A program made the translations under genes and the position numbers. DNA of 64,000 bases from assembly GCF_002807015.1 (NCBI RefSeq), contig NZ_NIPO01000001.1:619936-683935 (forward strand), read 5' to 3'. This stretch comes from Avrilella dinanensis (GTDB taxonomy: Bacteria; Bacteroidota; Bacteroidia; Flavobacteriales; Flavobacteriaceae). Under the pieces are notes generated by a model, which worked only from the letters and a program-made list of their open reading frames with translations, made no database searches and had not been told where the DNA came from. This document shows, in pieces, positions 34,277 to 42,214 of this stretch. Positions within the stretch are counted from its first letter, which is position 1; each line of letters begins with the position of its first letter.

Positions 34277-35323
34277 TTATTGTTCTTTTATTAATGATTT
34301 TAATTCTTCCTTACTTGGAAGTACAGTTTTATATCTGCTCGCAAAGATGTGTTCGTTATTTTCGGGCAAAGTATATTCCACAACGGCTTCACTTTTGTTT
34401 TGACAAAGTACAATGCCAATGGTTTTGTTTTCGTCTTCCAGGCGGACTTCCCGGTCATAATAATTCACATACATTTGCATTTGTCCAATGTCCTGATGCT
34501 TCAGCTCGCCGATTTTCAAATCAATCAATACAAAAGATTTCAATATGCGGTTGTAGAAAACCAAATCAATCCAAAAATGTTTATCATCGAATGAAATCCG
34601 TTTTTGTCGGGCTACAAATGTAAATCCATTGCCCAATTCTAACAGAAAGTGCTCTAATTTATTGATAATTTCTTCTTCTAATTGATTTTCAGAATATGCC
34701 GATTGTTCAGGCAAACCGATAAATTCCAAAATATAAGGATCTTTTATGGCGTCTTTTGGTTTTTCAATTATTAAACCTTTTTCGGAAAGCTCCTTTACTT
34801 TATCTTTATCTCTGCTCAAAACTAACCGAGTGTACAATGCAGAATCATATTGACGTTCTAATTCCCGCACGCTCCAATTATTCTTTGCTGCTTCTATTTC
34901 GTAAAATTTGCGTTCATTTTCGTCTTCAATTCGCATCAACTTTAAATAGTGCGACCAACTTAAATTGAATTTCGCAGACGCTGTTTGCGATTTTTCGTTT
35001 TGCAATTCGTCAGACAGTGTCTGACCTTTTTCAGAAATCCTCAACACTGTTGAGGATATTGAATACGCTAAATAAAACTGCCTCATTTGTTTTAGGTTTG
35101 TTTCTGAAAAACCTCGTCCGAATTCTTTGGTTAGCACTTTTGATAAATCTTGTAAAAGATTTTTCCCATAAACTGCCCTATCTTTTCCGTTTTGTTCTTC
35201 CTCAACAATCATTCTTCCAATCTCAAAGTATGTCAGTACCATTGTTTGATTAATGGTACGTACAACATTACTCCTTGCCGATTGTAGCAAATCAACAATT
35301 TGAGAAAAGAATTTTGTATTCAT
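34277..35323 (-). CDS. DUF1016 (YhcG) family PD-(D/E)XK nuclease-like protein
   Basis: 348 residues. The N-terminal DUF1016_N domain ([74 protein letters not shown]) is followed by the C-terminal nuclease-like domain with [53 protein letters not shown] (D-x(n)-D-x-K-like core) and [14 protein letters not shown]. Members are scattered, often near restriction systems, and are thought to act on DNA. Here it interrupts the carboxylase operon, six bases before PccB. Operon position, patchy family distribution and the 15-bp direct repeat point to insertion. Confidence 0.9.
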   Translation of the reverse strand: MNTKFFSQIVDLLQSARSNVVRTINQTMVLTYFEIGRMIVEEEQNGKDRAVYGKNLLQDLSKVLTKEFGRGFSETNLKQMRQFYLAYSISSTVLRISEKGQTLSDELQNEKSQTASAKFNLSWSHYLKLMRIEDENERKFYEIEAAKNNWSVRELERQYDSALYTRLVLSRDKDKVKELSEKGLIIEKPKDAIKDPYILEFIGLPEQSAYSENQLEEEIINKLEHFLLELGNGFTFVARQKRISFDDKHFWIDLVFYNRILKSFVLIDLKIGELKHQDIGQMQMYVNYYDREVRLEDENKTIGIVLCQNKSEAVVEYTLPENNEHIFASRYKTVLPSKEELKSLIKEQ

Positions 35324-35389
35324 AGTTTTGTTTTTTAGTCGTCAGCAGTCAGATTTCAGTAATCAGTTTATATAACTTTAAACCTTAAA

Positions 35390-36835
35390 CTACAACTCCG
35401 TTGGCACTCTCAAAACTTTTTGGTCTGCTAAATATTTTTTCAAAGCTACTAAAGCAGCTACTTCTGCTTCTTTTGCTTGGTTTTCTTTGATGATATCTGC
35501 GCTATAGAATTTCTTAACGAAATTGGTATCAAAGTTTCCTGAGACAAAGGCATTGTGTTCAAAAACAAACGTTCCAAAAGGTAACGTAGTGCTTACACCT
35601 TCAACTTTGTATTCTTGAATGGCTTTTAACATCAATTGAATCGCCTCGTTACGATCTTTACCATACGTAATCAATTTTGATAACATTGGGTCGTAATAAA
35701 TAGGCACATCCATACCTTGTTCAAAACCATTATCTACACGAACACCTTCACCAGTTGGTAAAATGTACGTTTCTAAATTACCTACCGAAGGCAAGAAATC
35801 GTTTAATGGATCTTCAGCGTACACACGTAATTCTAACGCGTGCCCTTTAATTTGTAAATCGTCTTGAGTAATTGGTAACACTTCGCCACGAGCTACGCGA
35901 ATTTGCATTTCAACCAAGTCGATTCCTGTAATTAATTCTGTAACAGGGTGCTCTACTTGTAAACGCGTATTCATTTCTAAGAAATAGAAATTTTTATTTT
36001 CGTCTAATAAGAATTCAACAGTACCTGCACCAATGTAATCACAAGATTTAGCCACTTTTACAGCCGCTTCACCCATTGCTTTACGGATTTCTGGAGTTAA
36101 AACAGCCGAAGGCGCTTCTTCTACTACTTTTTGGTGACGACGTTGAACCGAACATTCACGTTCGAATAAATACACTACATTTCCGTGCGTATCTGCCATA
36201 ACTTGAATTTCGATGTGACGTGGAGATGCAACGAATTTTTCAATAAAAACCGATCCGTCTCCAAAAGCTGAAGTCGCTTCAGAAATAGCACGTTGCATTT
36301 GAGATTCGAAATCTTCTTCTTTCTCAACCACACGCATTCCTTTTCCACCACCACCAGCAGATGCTTTAATTAAAATTGGAAATCCTACTTCTTTCGCTAC
36401 TTTTTTTGCTTCATCGATATCTGTAATGGCGTGGTCTAAACCAGGCACCATAGGAATATCGTAAGCCTTAACTGTATCTTTAGCAGCTAATTTATCTCCC
36501 ATCACTTCAATAGCGTGAGATTTTGGACCGATGAATGTAATACCGTTTTGCTCGGCTAATTCGGCAAATTTGGAATTTTCTGATAAGAATCCGTAGCCTG
36601 GGTGAATCCCATCAACACCTAATTCTTTACATACTTCAATAATTTTATCACCTAATAAATACGATTGATTAGAAGGTGCCTCACCGATACAAACTGCTTC
36701 ATCGGCAAATTTTACGTGAGGCGATTGACGGTCGGCAACCGAATAAACAGCAACGGTTTTAATTCCCATTTTCTTTGCTGTTTTCATTACGCGTAGTGCA
36801 ATTTCACCACGGTTTGCAACTAATATTTTTTTCAT
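35390..36835 (-). CDS. accC: Biotin carboxylase subunit of acyl-CoA carboxylase
   Basis: 481 residues. It carboxylates biotin using ATP and bicarbonate. The start MKKILVANRGEIALRVMKTAKKMGI, ATP-grasp glycine loop KASAGGGGKGMRVV, metal/ATP Glu in FLEMNTRLQVEHPVTELITGIDLVEMQI and C-terminal domain GVRVDNGFEQGMDVPIYYDPMLSKLI are complete. It lies between the carrier gene and the inserted DUF1016 gene. It may equally be called PccA-like; the substrate is set by the carboxyltransferase. Confidence 0.93.
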   Translation of the reverse strand: MKKILVANRGEIALRVMKTAKKMGIKTVAVYSVADRQSPHVKFADEAVCIGEAPSNQSYLLGDKIIEVCKELGVDGIHPGYGFLSENSKFAELAEQNGITFIGPKSHAIEVMGDKLAAKDTVKAYDIPMVPGLDHAITDIDEAKKVAKEVGFPILIKASAGGGGKGMRVVEKEEDFESQMQRAISEATSAFGDGSVFIEKFVASPRHIEIQVMADTHGNVVYLFERECSVQRRHQKVVEEAPSAVLTPEIRKAMGEAAVKVAKSCDYIGAGTVEFLLDENKNFYFLEMNTRLQVEHPVTELITGIDLVEMQIRVARGEVLPITQDDLQIKGHALELRVYAEDPLNDFLPSVGNLETYILPTGEGVRVDNGFEQGMDVPIYYDPMLSKLITYGKDRNEAIQLMLKAIQEYKVEGVSTTLPFGTFVFEHNAFVSGNFDTNFVKKFYSADIIKENQAKEAEVAALVALKKYLADQKVLRVPTEL

Positions 36836-36935
36836 TTAATTTTAAATTTATTGTGGTTAAGAGGAAAGATGAAAGAGTCAAGAAGAAAGAAACGAGACAA
36901 TCTTTGTTCTTGCTTTTTTTCTCTTTCTTCTAAAA

Positions 36936-37421
36936 TTACTCAAACTCAATCAAAAGCTGTCCTTTATCCACTGCTTGTCCTTTTTCAACAGCGATAGATT
37001 TTATCACTCCAGATCGAGGAGAGTCGAAACTATTCTCCATCTTCATAGCTTCTAAGATCAATAAATTATCGCCTTCATTAACTTCCTGACCAACAGAAAC
37101 GCTGATTTCCAGAATCAAGCCGGGCATTGGTGCTTTGATTTCATTGACCACTTTTCCTTTACCAACTTCAAATCCCATTTCTTTAATCAACTCGTCCAAA
37201 GCATTGGTAATCGCCACTTCGTAACGGTTGTTGTTGATTTCTATCGTATAAGTTTTGTTGATAAAATCGGTATTTACTACCTTGGCTTGATAGGAAATGT
37301 TGTTATGCAATACGTGAAAACTGTGCTTATCCAGACTCACGGCATCTGCATTAAGTATCTGTTTTTCTGTAAATTCAAAATTGTGGTCTTTGTTTACAGA
37401 AACTTTAAGTGTGTTGTTCAT
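36936..37421 (-). CDS. accB: Biotin carboxyl carrier protein of acyl-CoA carboxylase
   Basis: 161 residues. The C-terminal lipoyl/biotinyl domain (about 92-161) has the biotinylation site EAMKMEN with Lys127 and the APMPGLI entry. The N-terminal part (NNRYEVAITNALDELIKEMG) resembles the linker of propionyl-CoA-type carriers. It is the first gene of the minus-strand operon and lies back-to-back with the CPBP protease gene. Confidence 0.93.
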   Translation of the reverse strand: MNNTLKVSVNKDHNFEFTEKQILNADAVSLDKHSFHVLHNNISYQAKVVNTDFINKTYTIEINNNRYEVAITNALDELIKEMGFEVGKGKVVNEIKAPMPGLILEISVSVGQEVNEGDNLLILEAMKMENSFDSPRSGVIKSIAVEKGQAVDKGQLLIEFE

Positions 37422-37479
37422 TGCTTAAAATTTGTTTGAAAGGGTAAAGTTAGTTAAAAATCGGTAAAAATCAGCATAA

Positions 37480-37508
37480 TTGTGTTTGTTTGGAACTTTG
37501 TATATTTG
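37480..37508 (+). promoter_or_regulatory. Promoter (TTG / TATATTTG) of the CPBP protease gene
   Basis: TTG at 37480-37482, an 18-base spacer and TATATTTG at 37501-37508. It fixes the start at ATG 37525 rather than at the ATG inside the promoter region (37480). Confidence 0.7.
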
Positions 37509-37524
37509 CCGGAAATTACACTTA

Positions 37525-38391
37525 ATGAAACAAATAGTTACCGATTTTATATCTTTCATCAGAAAACCCAAAGACATTCCATATTCCGGAAACGAGAAAA
37601 GCTATAAATGGAAAATGTTTTTCACGCTTTTTGCTTTAGAATTGCTATTGCTGGTTGTTTATTATCCTTGTGTAATACTGTTGGATAAATACGTCCCGTT
37701 GGAACAAAGTTTAGATACAACCTTCTCGGCGATAGGTACATTTTTCTTGATGGTATTATTGATTCCGTTTATTGAAGAAGTTTTTTTCAGATTAGGTTTG
37801 AGAAGAAAATATGTGCTGAAATCTATTTTTTCCGAACAGGAATGGCAACGTTGGTTTCCTTTTTTCGTGTATAGTTCCACAATTGTTTTTGGGTTGGTAC
37901 ACATTAGTAATTATGCAAACACCCAATGGATTTTTTTTGCGTTGGCTCCGTTTATTATTCTGACGCAGCTTACAGGCGGGTTTATTATAGCTTATCTTCG
38001 GGTTCGTTTCAATTTTTGGCTGGGCTATATGTATCACGCTTTGTGGAACTTTACGGCATTTTTCATCATAAGCTCTTTTTTTATGTTTTTCACGGAAGAT
38101 ACACATATCAAAACCGATGATTACGAGCTGGAAATCAAAGAAAAAATGTTTGAAAGTTTGTCGGGAAGTAAAACCATTTCTTACAAAGCAGATGATGATA
38201 CGATTTATTTCATTGAATCTGACCAATATAATATGGGCAAACTTTTGGAAATTATCAGTCCGGATAATAAAGAATATATAGCAAAACCTTCAACTGTTGT
38301 AGTATTAAAATTTGAGGCTGAAAAAGGAATTTCTAAAGACAGTTTGTTAATTCTTTTGGAGCAAGAAGAATATTTGAGAAAAAGGAGATAA
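37525..38391 (+). CDS. CPBP family intramembrane metalloprotease
   Basis: 288 residues, about six membrane segments up to residue 200. CAAX-protease/bacteriocin-processing motifs are present: EEVFFRLGLRRK (EExxxR), FGLVHISNY (second-motif His) and the later HALWNFTAF (His, Asn). A soluble C-terminal extension of about 90 residues (KTDDYELEIKEKMFESLSG...) has no known domain. Substrates of this glutamate/metal-type protease family in flavobacteria are unknown. Confidence 0.88.
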   Translation: MKQIVTDFISFIRKPKDIPYSGNEKSYKWKMFFTLFALELLLLVVYYPCVILLDKYVPLEQSLDTTFSAIGTFFLMVLLIPFIEEVFFRLGLRRKYVLKSIFSEQEWQRWFPFFVYSSTIVFGLVHISNYANTQWIFFALAPFIILTQLTGGFIIAYLRVRFNFWLGYMYHALWNFTAFFIISSFFMFFTEDTHIKTDDYELEIKEKMFESLSGSKTISYKADDDTIYFIESDQYNMGKLLEIISPDNKEYIAKPSTVVVLKFEAEKGISKDSLLILLEQEEYLRKRR

Positions 38392-38396
38392 ACAAA

Positions 38397-38431
38397 TCAG
38401 CCACAAAGTATTTATCATAATCTGTGGCTGA
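38397..38431. terminator. Hairpin between convergent genes
   Basis: TCAGCCACA (38397-38405) pairs with TGTGGCTGA (38423-38431) over a 17-nt loop. It probably ends both transcripts, though T-runs are short. Confidence 0.55.
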
Positions 38432-38439
38432 AGTTTATA

Positions 38440-39381
38440 TTATCTTGACAAGTTTTCCAACATTACTTTTGTCATTTTTTCCAAATCATATTCATGTTTC
38501 CAGCTCCAGTCTTTTCTGGCTTCAGAATCATCAATGCTCGATGGCCAAGAATCTGCAATTTCCTGGCGGAAATCAGGCTCGTAAGAAATTTCAAATCCCG
38601 GTTTCACTTTTTTGATAGATTCCGCGATGTCTTTTGGTGTGAAGTTCATCGCAGACAGATTATAGGAAGAGCGAATTTTAATATCTTCCTTGTCTGCCTG
38701 CATGATGCCGATGGTTGCCCGAATCGCGTCGTCCATATACATCATCGGAAGTTCGGTGTTTTCACTCAAAAAACAAGTGTATTTATTGCTTTCCACCGCT
38801 TTGTAATAAATATCCACGGCATAATCGGTCGTTCCGCCGCCCGGTGGCGTTTTCCATGAAATCAATCCCGGATAGCGGATAGAACGTACATCAACACCAA
38901 ATTTGTTGTGGTAATATTCGCACCAGCGTTCGCCTGCCTGTTTGGAAATTCCATACACTGTCGATGGCTCCATTACGGTATATTGCGGAGTATCGTGTTT
39001 CGGTGTTGTCGGACCAAAAACCGCAATACTGGACGGCCAGAACACTTTCTTGATTTTTCCTTCTTTGGCGAGATTCAGTACGTGAAACAATGAATTCATA
39101 TTCAAATCCCATGCAAATGCCGGATTTTTTTCTGCTGTTGCCGAGAGTAAAGCTGCCATCAGATAAACTTCATCAACCTGGTATTGGTCAATTACTTTTT
39201 CTATGGCGTTTTTGTCCATAGCGTCCAGCAATTCAAAAGGTCCGGATTCAAAAGCCGGGTGGGTTCCCTTGCGAATATCCGAAGCAATTACGCTGTCGTT
39301 ACCGTATGTTTCTCGGAGTTTTATGGTTAGTTCAGTACCTATTTGTCCACAAGCACCAATGATTAATATTGTTGTATGCAT
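38440..39381 (-). CDS. NAD-dependent epimerase/dehydratase, L-threonine 3-dehydrogenase type
   Basis: 313 residues, extended SDR fold: NAD loop IGACGQIGTELTIKL, an Asp-containing end of the second strand (ASDIRKG), LSATAEKNP, PSSIAVFGP, the catalytic YGISK (Tyr-x3-Lys) and YPGLISWKTPPGGGTTDYAVDIYY. The last block is characteristic of the short-chain-type L-threonine 3-dehydrogenases described in flavobacteria. The product would be 2-amino-3-oxobutyrate. A -7 box lies at 39401-39408. Confidence 0.88.
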   Translation of the reverse strand: MHTTILIIGACGQIGTELTIKLRETYGNDSVIASDIRKGTHPAFESGPFELLDAMDKNAIEKVIDQYQVDEVYLMAALLSATAEKNPAFAWDLNMNSLFHVLNLAKEGKIKKVFWPSSIAVFGPTTPKHDTPQYTVMEPSTVYGISKQAGERWCEYYHNKFGVDVRSIRYPGLISWKTPPGGGTTDYAVDIYYKAVESNKYTCFLSENTELPMMYMDDAIRATIGIMQADKEDIKIRSSYNLSAMNFTPKDIAESIKKVKPGFEISYEPDFRQEIADSWPSSIDDSEARKDWSWKHEYDLEKMTKVMLENLSR

Positions 39382-39400
39382 AATTTTGGGTAATTATTCG

Positions 39401-39408
39401 CAAAGATA
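39401..39408 (-). promoter_or_regulatory. -7 box TATCTTTG of the threonine dehydrogenase-like gene
   Basis: An exact consensus match on the minus strand, 19 bases before the start codon at 39381. Confidence 0.6.
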
Positions 39409-39461
39409 TTAATTCGCTGAGAATAATGTGAATTTTCACCTTTTTAATTTTTCTTTATTCT

Positions 39462-39469
39462 TATCTTTG
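39462..39469 (+). promoter_or_regulatory. -7 box TATCTTTG of the riboswitch transcript
   Basis: An exact consensus match 10 bases before the riboswitch, so the RNA starts close to the aptamer. Confidence 0.65.
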
Positions 39470-39479
39470 TCGGGCAAAT

Positions 39480-39561
39480 GGGGTGCTTGTTGGTTGGACA
39501 GGCTGAGATGATACCCGGGGAGCAATCCCACACCTGATCCGGATAATACCGGCGTAGGGAT
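39480..39561 (+). ncRNA. TPP (thiamine pyrophosphate) riboswitch
   Basis: The THI-element blocks are present in order: GGGGTGC at the P1 side, GGCTGAGATGATACCC (39501-39516), then ACCTGATCCGGATAATACC and GGCGTAGGGA. TPP binding normally lowers expression of thiamine genes. Bases 39504-39512 (TGAGATGAT) can also pair perfectly with 39568-39576, just before the start codon, which offers an alternative fold. It controls the PnuC/PnuT gene. Confidence 0.95.
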
Positions 39562-39595
39562 TTTAGCATCATCTCATCATTTAATTTTATGTTAT

Positions 39596-40207
39596 ATGAT
39601 GCAGGAAATTTTAAGTAAAATCACTTGGCTGGAATGGCTGGGTGTATTGTTTTCGTCTGTTCAGGTACTTCTGGCACGGAAAAACAACGTGAACAACTAT
39701 CTTTTTGGTATTGCCGGCGTGCTGATTGCTTTATATCTGAAGTTTAATGCACACTTATATGCCGAGTTTACGTTAGAGCTATACTACCTTGTAATGAGCG
39801 TATATGGTTGGATTTTCTGGAAATATGGCAACCAAAAGGCTGAGGTTCCGGTTTCTTATTCCGATTCTTCTGAGAGATTTAAATCATGGGGAATTGTCGT
39901 CGGAACTTTCATCTTGTTTTATCTGTTTCTTACCGTTTATACTAAGTCAGATGTGCCGATTTGGGATTCTGCCGTAGCAGCTTTTGCCTGGGCGGGAATG
40001 TGGCTTTTGGCAAAACGGAAAATAGAAAACTGGATTTTTCTGGCGGTCAGTAATATTATTTCTATCCCGCTGATGATACACAAAGACTTTTATCTCTATG
40101 CTGTGTTATATACATTTTTACTCATCGTTGCCATATTCGGATATATCAACTGGAAGAAAATCATTAAAAACGAATCGGAGAATAAAACGAAAAACCTTCC
40201 TCAATAA
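39596..40207 (+). CDS. pnuT: PnuC-family vitamin transporter, probably thiamine (PnuT)
   Basis: 203 residues with about seven membrane segments. WLEWLGVLFSSVQVLLARKNNVNNYLFGIAGVLI and ELYYLVMSVYGWIFW are PnuC-fold blocks (substrate tryptophans). PnuC itself carries nicotinamide riboside, but control by a TPP riboswitch points to the thiamine subgroup. Two adjacent ATG codons (39596, 39599) are possible starts. The last codons lie inside the terminator hairpin. Confidence 0.88.
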   Translation: MMQEILSKITWLEWLGVLFSSVQVLLARKNNVNNYLFGIAGVLIALYLKFNAHLYAEFTLELYYLVMSVYGWIFWKYGNQKAEVPVSYSDSSERFKSWGIVVGTFILFYLFLTVYTKSDVPIWDSAVAAFAWAGMWLLAKRKIENWIFLAVSNIISIPLMIHKDFYLYAVLYTFLLIVAIFGYINWKKIIKNESENKTKNLPQ

Positions 40208-40220
40208 AAAGGAAGGTTTT
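40191..40220. terminator. Bidirectional terminator between pnuT and the YceI gene
   Basis: AAAACCTTCCT (40191-40201) and AGGAAGGTTTT (40210-40220), loop 8 nt. The first arm is within the last pnuT codons and the stop codon lies in the loop. Confidence 0.85.
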
Positions 40221-40243
40221 GTTAGTCAGCTGTTTAGAAAGGC

Positions 40244-40897
40244 TTATTTAGTTGCTTTCACTGTGAATTTCACTTTGATGTTATCTTTGATGATTTTATC
40301 TCCAGCCAAATCTTGGAAAACAGAACCTGAATTGAAGTTTACACCCCATTTTGTTCTGTCGATTTCAAATTCGTCTGAAGCGATAGTCACGTCGTTATCC
40401 GTTACAGTTACAGTAGCCGGGAATTCGATAGAGCTGGTTTGACCTTTCATCGTTAGGTTTCCTTCAACTGTTGAATCTTTCACATTAACCAGTTCGAAAG
40501 TAGCTGTCGGAAATTTGGACACATTAAAGAAATGATCCGCTTTGTCTTCAGATTCTCCTTTTAAGTGGGCTTCTAAGTCAGCTTTTCCTGTATCTTCTGT
40601 CAAATCAGTAACTGTGATGGTTTTCATGTCGATAACGAATTTACCCATGGTCACTTTTCCATCTTCCACGAAAACTTCGCCTTGCTCCAAAGCAATTGTA
40701 CCTGTGTGTCCTCCTCCGGCAACTTTACCACCAGCCCAATCAATTTGTGAGTTTTCGATATCTACGTTGTATTTTACCGCAGTTTCTGTTGCTTCGTTAG
40801 TTTCTAAAGCGTCGTTGGCATCAACCGCTTTTTTGTCGTTACAAGCAGTCAGCGTCAAAGCAGCTACTGCGAACAATGTTAAAACACTTTTTTTCAT
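40244..40897 (-). CDS. YceI family lipoprotein
   Basis: 217 residues from ATG 40897; the frame extends upstream but the promoter box and the lipoprotein signal (MKKSVLTLFAVAALTLTACND) fix this start. The YceI-like lipocalin barrel (about 45-217) is seen in IDWAGGKVAGGGHTGTIALEQG, FVIDMKTITVTDL, KADHFFNVSKFPTATFELV and RTKWGVNFNSGSVFQDL. Such proteins bind isoprenoid or amide-type lipids in the periplasm; the ligand is unknown. Confidence 0.9.
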   Translation of the reverse strand: MKKSVLTLFAVAALTLTACNDKKAVDANDALETNEATETAVKYNVDIENSQIDWAGGKVAGGGHTGTIALEQGEVFVEDGKVTMGKFVIDMKTITVTDLTEDTGKADLEAHLKGESEDKADHFFNVSKFPTATFELVNVKDSTVEGNLTMKGQTSSIEFPATVTVTDNDVTIASDEFEIDRTKWGVNFNSGSVFQDLAGDKIIKDNIKVKFTVKATK

Positions 40898-40926
40898 GAT
40901 ATATGCTATTTCATTTTTATTTAGTA

Positions 40927-40934
40927 CAAAATTA
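40927..40934 (-). promoter_or_regulatory. -7 box TAATTTTG of the YceI gene
   Basis: A TAnnTTTG match on the minus strand, 29 bases before ATG 40897. Confidence 0.5.
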
Positions 40935-41002
40935 ATCATTTTTCACAAACGAATGTTAACGATACCTTAAATTTTTGGTAGATATTCAGCTTGTTGAACG
41001 GA

Positions 41003-41650
41003 TTATTTGCTGTTTTTCTTTGGCAGAAAACGGACGAAATCTTCCCTGTCAATTTCAGTGAAACCGAGTTGTTCCAGGTATTCGTTATATATCTGTCCAT
41101 CGATGAGGGAGTAATTTTCCTTTTTGGTTTTTTCAGCCAGGTAGTGAAAAGCGATTTTTGAGGCATTGGATACTTTGGAAAACATACTTTCGCCACAAAA
41201 AATATTCCCTAAATCAATCCCATAAAGTCCGCCAACTAGCTCATTATTCTGCCACACTTCTACCGATTTGGCATGACCTATTTTGTGCAACCGAATATAG
41301 GCTTCTGCCATATCATCAGTAATCCAAGTACCGTTTTGTCCTTCTCTTTTGGTGGTTTGACAGTTTCTGATAACTTGTTCAAAACAGGTATTAAAGCTTA
41401 CTTCAAAAATATTTCTGTTGAGGATATTCCGCAAACTTTTGGACGGCTTGTATTTGTCGGGATAACAAACCATTCTTTTTGGCGGACTCCACCAAGTGAT
41501 GGGTTCTCCGTCTTCAAACCAAGGAAAAATACCACTTCGGTAAGCCAGCAACAGTCTTTCAACAGATAAATCTCCGCCAATGGCAATAATGCCTGATGGG
41601 TGAGTGGTGTGCAATGGCGGGAAATATATTTCTTGGTTGAGTAAATACAT
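41003..41650 (-). CDS. aat: Leucyl/phenylalanyl-tRNA--protein transferase
   Basis: 215 residues, normal length. It adds Leu or Phe from aminoacyl-tRNA to N-terminal Lys/Arg of proteins, marking them for ClpAP degradation. Family blocks are IYFPPLHTTHPSGIIAIGGDLSVERLLLAYRSGIFPWFEDGEPITWWSPPKRMV, GQNGTWITDDMAEAYIRLHKIGHAKSVEVW and FCGESMFSKVSNASKIAF. A hairpin with T-run lies immediately before its start codon. Confidence 0.96.
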   Translation of the reverse strand: MYLLNQEIYFPPLHTTHPSGIIAIGGDLSVERLLLAYRSGIFPWFEDGEPITWWSPPKRMVCYPDKYKPSKSLRNILNRNIFEVSFNTCFEQVIRNCQTTKREGQNGTWITDDMAEAYIRLHKIGHAKSVEVWQNNELVGGLYGIDLGNIFCGESMFSKVSNASKIAFHYLAEKTKKENYSLIDGQIYNEYLEQLGFTEIDREDFVRFLPKKNSK

Positions 41651-41654
41651 AAAA

Positions 41655-41695
41655 GAAAAAACTACCTGAAAACGGATTTTTAATTCTTCAGGCAG
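41655..41695 (-). terminator. Hairpin with T-run between the DUF3127 gene and aat
   Basis: On the minus strand CTGCCTGAA and TTCAGGTAG pair (one G-T) over a 16-nt loop, then TTTTTT. On the plus strand the arms are 41662-41670 and 41687-41695. It ends the upstream gene or attenuates aat, whose ATG is five bases beyond. Confidence 0.65.
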
Positions 41696-41715
41696 CCTTG
41701 TTATTTAAAATCTTT

Positions 41716-42201
41716 TTAGAACGGCAAATCGTCTGGTTCTTCCTCATTCGTCTGGCTTGGTGCCGGTGGAAAAGGATTATTTGGATTCGGCATGTTTTGC
41801 TGGGTGTTTTGTGCAAATTGTTGTCCACCACCAAACTGCTGGTTAGGTTGCCCGGGGGCGGGTTGTCCTTGTGGCGGATATCCACCATAATTAGCGGGTT
41901 GTCCGTAACCCGGCTGAGGTTGCTGGGCTTGCCATGGTTCGATCCTCCAACCTTGGATAGAGTTGAAATATCTCGTTTCTCCTTCCGGATTTACCCATTC
42001 GCGTCCGCGTAAGTTAATACCCACTTTTACTGGTTGTCCTACTTGGAAATTGTTTAACAAGTCGGTTCTGTCTTGTACAAACTCAATCATTAATGTTTGA
42101 GGATATTGCTCTTCTGTCGTAATAACCAATTCTCTTTTTCTAAAAGTAGGGTTGATGTCCTGATTTGGTCCGATAACTTTTATTCTTCCAATTACTTCCA
42201 T
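41716..42201 (-). CDS. DUF3127 OB-fold-like protein with SSB-like C-terminal tip
   Basis: 161 residues. Residues 1-93 are a DUF3127 domain (EVIGRIKVIGPNQDINPTFRKRELVITTEEQYPQTLMIEFVQDRTDLLNNF, VKVGINLRGREWVNPEGETRYFNSIQGWRIEP), judged OB-like. Residues 94-150 are a Gly/Gln/Pro-rich disordered linker. The end EEEPDDLPF matches the acidic D-D-(I/L)-P-F tip by which single-stranded DNA-binding proteins recruit repair and replication partners. A DNA-metabolism role is inferred. It lies 13 bases after the flavin reductase-like gene. Confidence 0.85.
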   Translation of the reverse strand: MEVIGRIKVIGPNQDINPTFRKRELVITTEEQYPQTLMIEFVQDRTDLLNNFQVGQPVKVGINLRGREWVNPEGETRYFNSIQGWRIEPWQAQQPQPGYGQPANYGGYPPQGQPAPGQPNQQFGGGQQFAQNTQQNMPNPNNPFPPAPSQTNEEEPDDLPF

Positions 42202-42214
42202 AAATCTAAAATTT

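Noticed and set aside
34277..35323. Restriction-modification or defence island around the DUF1016 gene
   Set aside because: All flanking genes are metabolic; no methyltransferase, specificity subunit or other defence gene is present.
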